From NCBI GenBank assembly GCA_947177375.1, contig CAMWUF010000028.1, forward strand, positions 1 through 7,970: DNA of 7,970 bases, in the 5' to 3' direction. Shown here in pieces: positions 4,214 through 7,970 of this stretch (position 1 is its first letter; the number at the start of each line of letters is the position of its first letter). Position numbers and translations under genes: made by a program. The DNA comes from an uncultured Ruminococcus sp. Lineage in GTDB: Bacteria > Bacillota > Clostridia > Oscillospirales > Ruminococcaceae. The notes beneath the pieces are model-generated. The model was not told the origin of the DNA. It saw only the letters and a program-made list of their open reading frames with translations, and did no database searches.

Positions 4214-6705
4214 TACACAAGTGGATGTTTTTCAAAATTCCAGCTTGTTTCAAAGCTGTCCCAATCTTGTTTACTTATGTTTATGTTTTCTTCTACAATG
4301 GTGTCAATAGTATTTTTTTGAGATTTATCAATTATTACAGGCATTTTCCCTATATCACCAGGTTGAAAATTCAATGTAGGTGATAATTCTAAGAAAAATT
4401 TTACAAGTGATGTGTTCAAAAAACCAAGAATATATTCAATATTATCATTTGCATATAAGCAACATCCACCATTATCAAATAAATATCCAAACTTAAAACG
4501 TCTTATACTAAATTGAGCAGATGTTACAGTACTCCATGTTAAACCATCTCTAAAATAGTAATCTTTATTTCTCAAATTAGAACCTTTAAAATTCTTCAAT
4601 TCTGAACCATTTTGTTCGTAATTTAATAGATATTCTCCATTGCCATACCATTTTCTGTATGAACCACCTTTATTATATGGATACCATTTTTTATTGAAAT
4701 CACTATCGGTCAATGGATTTTCTCTAGGATAAAGCATTAATCTGTTGTCAATTTCATACCAAAGTCTCAAAAATCGATTATTGTCTCCAGTATCAATTCC
4801 CTTACAAGGCTTTGACACATCATAAATCTTTGTATTATTGTAAGCACTAATTATATTCTCACTCACCCAATAAGCGACAGGCGAGCCAGGGATTTTGGAG
4901 AAGTTTTCCTGTTTGGCGGTGTAGCGGTTTTCGCCACTCAAAAACATTTCACGCTTTTCATTTTCGCCCACAATATCAACAAGTCTTGCGTATGTACCCT
5001 TATAATCAGCAATATGCCCTGTCTGCACAAAAGTTGTTGTCTGGACAACCTCTCCACCGATTTCATCAAAAGCCCTTGCTCCAAGATGTGCCATGTTTAT
5101 AGTTGTTTTTTGCATGAGCTTTTTACGAAGATTTTCATAGCTTGATAAAAACATCCATGCGTGTTGTGTAATCATTGCATAATAACCGTTACTTTTTGCA
5201 AACTGTCCGCACTTCTCAATAAAACAGGCAAACAAATCTGATTTACTGTCAGGGAAATTTTTCTTTACATAGTCAGAAAGAACTGCATTCATACCAGAAC
5301 CGCCCATATATGGCGGATTCGTGCATACTACGTCATACTTTTGAGACAGTATCTTATGCAGAAGCATCAGATGTTCAAGCTGATTCTGCTCAAATCCAAT
5401 CATGTTGTTAAATGTACTGATTGCCTCGTTAAGCCCCTCTACAGCCTGCACGCTCATAAGCGAACCATATATGTCCGCATTCCTGAACTGTTCTGCAAAT
5501 GTTTTCAGACTACCTGACAGGAATGTATTGTCAACATTGGGAATATCCTGAAAATAGGATATATTCGGCTGTATTCCTCTTGTCAGGAATCGGCGGTCAT
5601 ACTGCCTTGCCCTCATCATTACCGCAAAATAAGCAAGCTGATATGCACGCTTATCTAAGTCAAGTCCATAGAGATTTTTGGAAATTATCAGCTGTGCAGC
5701 ATCTCTTTCGCTGTAGCCCACAGATGTATAAATCTGCATCAACACGTCAAATGCATAGACTAAAACATGTCCCGAACCCATGCACGGGTCAATGAATTTG
5801 ATATCCTCAGGATTTAGATTTTTCAAATTGTTTCCAAGCTTTTCAAGCTCAATTTTAACGGATTCTTCCTGTTCCGCTTCGTCAAGATAGTATTTCCATT
5901 CAGACTTGTCAAAACTTGTGTGTCCCTCATACCAAAGTCTTCCCAATGAGTTCTCCACCATATAACGTACAATCCAGTCAGGTGTGAAAAGTTGTGTTGC
6001 AGCAGGAATATTTTCCTTGCTAATCTTGATATTCTTCTTCATGTCAGCAAAGACTTTATTCTTTGGTTCGCTGTTGTAACACTGATACAGCCAACCAATG
6101 ATTTGCACTTGGTCAAGCCAGTCAGATTCTGGAATATCCTCAACCATTCGCTGAATAACGCTTCCCTCTCTCAGTAAATTGGCAGGGAAGAGAAGTTCAG
6201 TCCAGCCTCCTATCTGCTCAAACATTTCAGGAAGACTATGACTAAGAGCATTGCATTGTGTAATTATCAAATATTTGTAAAGAGCTTCATTCTGCTGGGA
6301 CTCAACCATTGTGATGATTTTTTCACGGTCAAGCCCTTCAATTTCAACGGTCAAAGCTTCTTTTAGAATATCAGGTTTAAATGCTCCGTTTTCGTCAGTA
6401 AATACTCGGACTTTTGACGGCAAGTATCCGTTTGCCTCCATATATCTAAGTGCAATGAATCTATTGAACCAAGTATATGCGGCTTCTTCCATTACAAAAT
6501 TGAAACCTTTCTCATCTATTCTGTAAATAAGCTGTTTACGCTGATTCTGTTCCGTCACAGAAAGAGGCTTATCTCCGACTGATGTTAGATTAGAATGATT
6601 CTTTCCGCTATCCGTTATGCTGTATTCATAAGCACGCTGAACGACTGACTCAATCAGCGTATTTCTTGCCCATACAGCATAATTTTTTAAAGATGTTTTA
6701 TTCAT
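4213..6705 (-). CDS. pglX: N-terminal part of split BREX type 1 adenine methyltransferase PglX (830 aa)
   Basis: PglX is the DNA adenine-N6 methyltransferase that marks host DNA and supplies target specificity in BREX. The start MNKTSLKNYAVWARNTLIES is characteristic. Methyltransferase motifs are in order: QLFTPDWIVRYMVENSLG (238-255), the SAM-binding DPCMGSGH (306-313), NLYGLDLD (344-351) and catalytic NPPY (463-466). LGARAFDEIGGEVVQ (541-555) and KIPGSPVAYWVS (604-615) close the conserved core, and the variable target-recognition region follows (about 616-800). The protein ends SWNFEKHPLV at 830, where BREX-1 PglX normally continues with the section now encoded at 2125-3012. The catalytic core looks complete, but about a quarter of the usual length is missing from this polypeptide. 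ATG 6705 has AAGGTGA four bases upstream and follows brxC by 16 bp. GC drops sharply after residue 615. It could be a sound half of a two-chain enzyme or a specificity-switched, inactive allele. Confidence 0.95.
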   Translation of the reverse strand: MNKTSLKNYAVWARNTLIESVVQRAYEYSITDSGKNHSNLTSVGDKPLSVTEQNQRKQLIYRIDEKGFNFVMEEAAYTWFNRFIALRYMEANGYLPSKVRVFTDENGAFKPDILKEALTVEIEGLDREKIITMVESQQNEALYKYLIITQCNALSHSLPEMFEQIGGWTELLFPANLLREGSVIQRMVEDIPESDWLDQVQIIGWLYQCYNSEPKNKVFADMKKNIKISKENIPAATQLFTPDWIVRYMVENSLGRLWYEGHTSFDKSEWKYYLDEAEQEESVKIELEKLGNNLKNLNPEDIKFIDPCMGSGHVLVYAFDVLMQIYTSVGYSERDAAQLIISKNLYGLDLDKRAYQLAYFAVMMRARQYDRRFLTRGIQPNISYFQDIPNVDNTFLSGSLKTFAEQFRNADIYGSLMSVQAVEGLNEAISTFNNMIGFEQNQLEHLMLLHKILSQKYDVVCTNPPYMGGSGMNAVLSDYVKKNFPDSKSDLFACFIEKCGQFAKSNGYYAMITQHAWMFLSSYENLRKKLMQKTTINMAHLGARAFDEIGGEVVQTTTFVQTGHIADYKGTYARLVDIVGENEKREMFLSGENRYTAKQENFSKIPGSPVAYWVSENIISAYNNTKIYDVSKPCKGIDTGDNNRFLRLWYEIDNRLMLYPRENPLTDSDFNKKWYPYNKGGSYRKWYGNGEYLLNYEQNGSELKNFKGSNLRNKDYYFRDGLTWSTVTSAQFSIRRFKFGYLFDNGGCCLYANDNIEYILGFLNTSLVKFFLELSPTLNFQPGDIGKMPVIIDKSQKNTIDTIVEENINISKQDWDSFETSWNFEKHPLV

Positions 6706-6709
6706 ACTA

Positions 6710-6716
6710 TCACCTT
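6710..6716 (-). promoter_or_regulatory. Ribosome-binding site of pglX
   Basis: AAGGTGA on the minus strand, four bases before ATG 6705, inside the 16-bp gap after the brxC stop. There is no room for a separate promoter, so pglX is co-transcribed with brxC. Confidence 0.75.
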
Positions 6717-6721
6717 AAATT

Positions 6722-7970
6722 TTAAATTATATGTAAGATATCATTGCCTGAAAGCTTATTTTTCAGGACTTTTCTTACCTGCTCAAGATACTGTTCAATA
6801 TCTTCTTCACTCTTTATTTGAGCTGTATGACAAATACTTGCTCTTGAAGCAGTTGTTATCTTTTTATCAGACTGAACTGTAACAAGCTGTCTCATATACT
6901 GCTGACGCAAATTTGCAATTTGAATTTTCATAGCATCAAGTGCTATCAGATTTGCTGTAGTATTTGCTGAATCTCTCTTTGCAGTAAGAGCTACATCTGC
7001 TCGCTCAACGATTTCTGATTGCTGAATATTAGCTGTCTGATGGATTTCAGCCATCGCAGCTCGAATATCAGAAAGCACTTCCTCACGTTTTTCTGTAAGA
7101 AGATGATTATATATATCCTGAATATCATGTAATAAATCAGGAAGTTCATTGATTCTTTTATAAGGTTTCTGCATTGAGAGTATCTCTTTGATAGCATATA
7201 TAATTGCAAGTGCATTCTGTTCATTTTGAAAATATTCCTTTTCGATTTCTATATCACGAAGCTTATCAAATGCCTGGTCAAATATGATACGCTGATTCTT
7301 GAAAAATGCATTAACTTTTCCCATATCCTCATTGAAATCAAGAAAATCATCAGCCAATTCATTCATCTTCTTCAGCAAAAGCAAACCATCACGCTTCTGA
7401 GAAAGTAAATCATTACAAAGTGCGATACCTTCCTCGATAAGCTTTTTATCAGGGTAATTTCTGACAGAATATTCCTTTGCAATCATATTAGAAAGCAATT
7501 TCTTCTGTTCTTCAAACTTGTCAATAACAAAAACGACTACATCATCTCCGTCAACAGGAATATCCATAATATCAAAATATTCACGCAGAAATTCTCTTGC
7601 ATTTTTTAAAATTATTTGTGATATTTCGCCCTTTTTCTGAATTATTACTTTGTCAATTACAGTTCTCTTTCTGAGATAATCTGGCATTTTTCTGTCACTT
7701 GCAAGAATCATTGCTCCGCTGTATTTTACAGAAATTTTTTTATCTGCCACCAGTTCGGCAATAAGTGCTGCTATATCAACCTCTCTCCAGCCGTAAGGAA
7801 TTCCTGAGAATCGTTTATGCATATCTCCCATTGAAGTAGGAAGATGCTTGATTTCCTGCATATTAAGATATTGCTGTATCTCAGATAAAGCTTCAGAATT
7901 GGGCTTAGTTACACCTTCAAACTGCTGCTGACCATTTGAATCTGATAAAATTTGAAGAATATCATTATTA
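6722..7970 (-). CDS. brxC: BREX type 1 BrxC (PglY-like) ATPase, C-terminal 415 codons
   Basis: BrxC is the large P-loop ATPase of BREX-1, about 1,200 residues, thought to work with BrxB, PglX and PglZ in phage recognition and DNA handling. The frame is open to the right edge. The Met at 7861 (MQEIKHLPTS) is internal: 36 more codons upstream stay in frame with no ribosome-binding site at that Met. The visible part contains the conserved RFSGIPYGWREVDIAALIAE about 53-72 residues into the segment, long helical charged stretches, and near the end LDAMKIQIANLRQQYMRQL and QIKSEEDIEQYLEQVRKVL. It stops with a TAA at 6722-6724. The ATPase Walker motifs lie outside the window. Position directly before pglX fits the BREX-1 order brxA-brxB-brxC-pglX-pglZ. 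No frame damage is seen in this portion. Confidence 0.92.
   Translation of the reverse strand, partial: NNDILQILSDSNGQQQFEGVTKPNSEALSEIQQYLNMQEIKHLPTSMGDMHKRFSGIPYGWREVDIAALIAELVADKKISVKYSGAMILASDRKMPDYLRKRTVIDKVIIQKKGEISQIILKNAREFLREYFDIMDIPVDGDDVVVFVIDKFEEQKKLLSNMIAKEYSVRNYPDKKLIEEGIALCNDLLSQKRDGLLLLKKMNELADDFLDFNEDMGKVNAFFKNQRIIFDQAFDKLRDIEIEKEYFQNEQNALAIIYAIKEILSMQKPYKRINELPDLLHDIQDIYNHLLTEKREEVLSDIRAAMAEIHQTANIQQSEIVERADVALTAKRDSANTTANLIALDAMKIQIANLRQQYMRQLVTVQSDKKITTASRASICHTAQIKSEEDIEQYLEQVRKVLKNKLSGNDILHII

Larger units (their letters stand above)
3549..4865. other. AT-rich mosaic segment: end of PglX specificity region, HEPN gene and PglX C-part remnant
   Basis: Hand counts give about 28% G+C for 4381-4860 and 29% for 3841-4080. 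They give about 41% for 4861-5340 (PglX core) and 40% for 2281-2520 (PglX C-terminal gene). The step at about 4860 falls immediately after the conserved KIPGSPVAYWVSE stretch, where the variable target-recognition region begins. The segment looks like a cassette exchanged as a unit. One caution is that the middle of pglZ (1081-1320) is also about 30%, so composition alone does not prove transfer. Confidence 0.55.

Noticed and set aside
3549..4215. HEPN gene as an insertion sequence or integron-type cassette
   Set aside because: No transposase, terminal inverted repeats or recombination site is visible. The similar GGAGAGAA..ATGG strings at its two ends are explained by two ribosome-binding sites with start codons.
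6991..7408. Small frames inside the brxC region on both strands
   Set aside because: They overlap the continuous BrxC frame, lack ribosome-binding sites and have low-complexity, AT-driven composition.

Overview
The window is part of a BREX type 1 anti-phage operon on the minus strand, from a low-GC bacterium. A Firmicute of the gut Clostridia type is most likely: genes are about 28-41% GC, Shine-Dalgarno sites are strong (AAGGTGA, AGGAGG), and a DinJ/YafQ-type remnant resembles those of Clostridia. Genus is not resolved.

Layout in transcription order (right to left): the C-terminal 415 codons of BrxC (7970-6722); the N-terminal 830 residues of the PglX adenine methyltransferase (6705-4213), with the catalytic core and target-recognition region; a 209-aa protein with a HEPN-type R-X4-H motif (4203-3574); a short broken copy of the start of the PglX C-terminal part (3593-3507); a decayed DinJ/YafQ-type toxin-antitoxin module on the opposite strand, with intact-looking promoter and terminator (3026-3550); the complete PglX C-terminal part as a separate 295-codon gene (3012-2125); and PglZ (2115 to the left edge, 705 codons, 3' end missing). 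Most minus-strand junctions are 9-16 bp with a Shine-Dalgarno site at or near the upstream stop codon, so one coupled operon is likely.

The main observation is that PglX, usually one polypeptide of about 1,200 residues, is encoded as two separated proteins (830 + 295 aa). The slot between them holds a predicted HEPN ribonuclease and a dead toxin-antitoxin module. The slot contains a second, diverged start of the PglX C-terminal part, with its own ribosome-binding site and the same initiation codon and opening residues. This suggests the split with an independent start is inherited and has existed in at least two alleles, rather than being a fresh break. The end of the target-recognition region plus the HEPN gene is about 28-29% GC, against about 40% for the adjoining parts of PglX on both sides. 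That fits replacement of a 'specificity domain plus cargo' cassette.

If the two PglX parts associate, the operon would methylate and restrict as ordinary BREX, with a HEPN nuclease as a co-inherited second layer. The arrangement would parallel the HEPN anticodon nuclease PrrC, which is encoded inside a type I restriction-modification operon. The functional interpretation is inference; the split, the HEPN motif, the duplicated start and the composition step are visible in the sequence.
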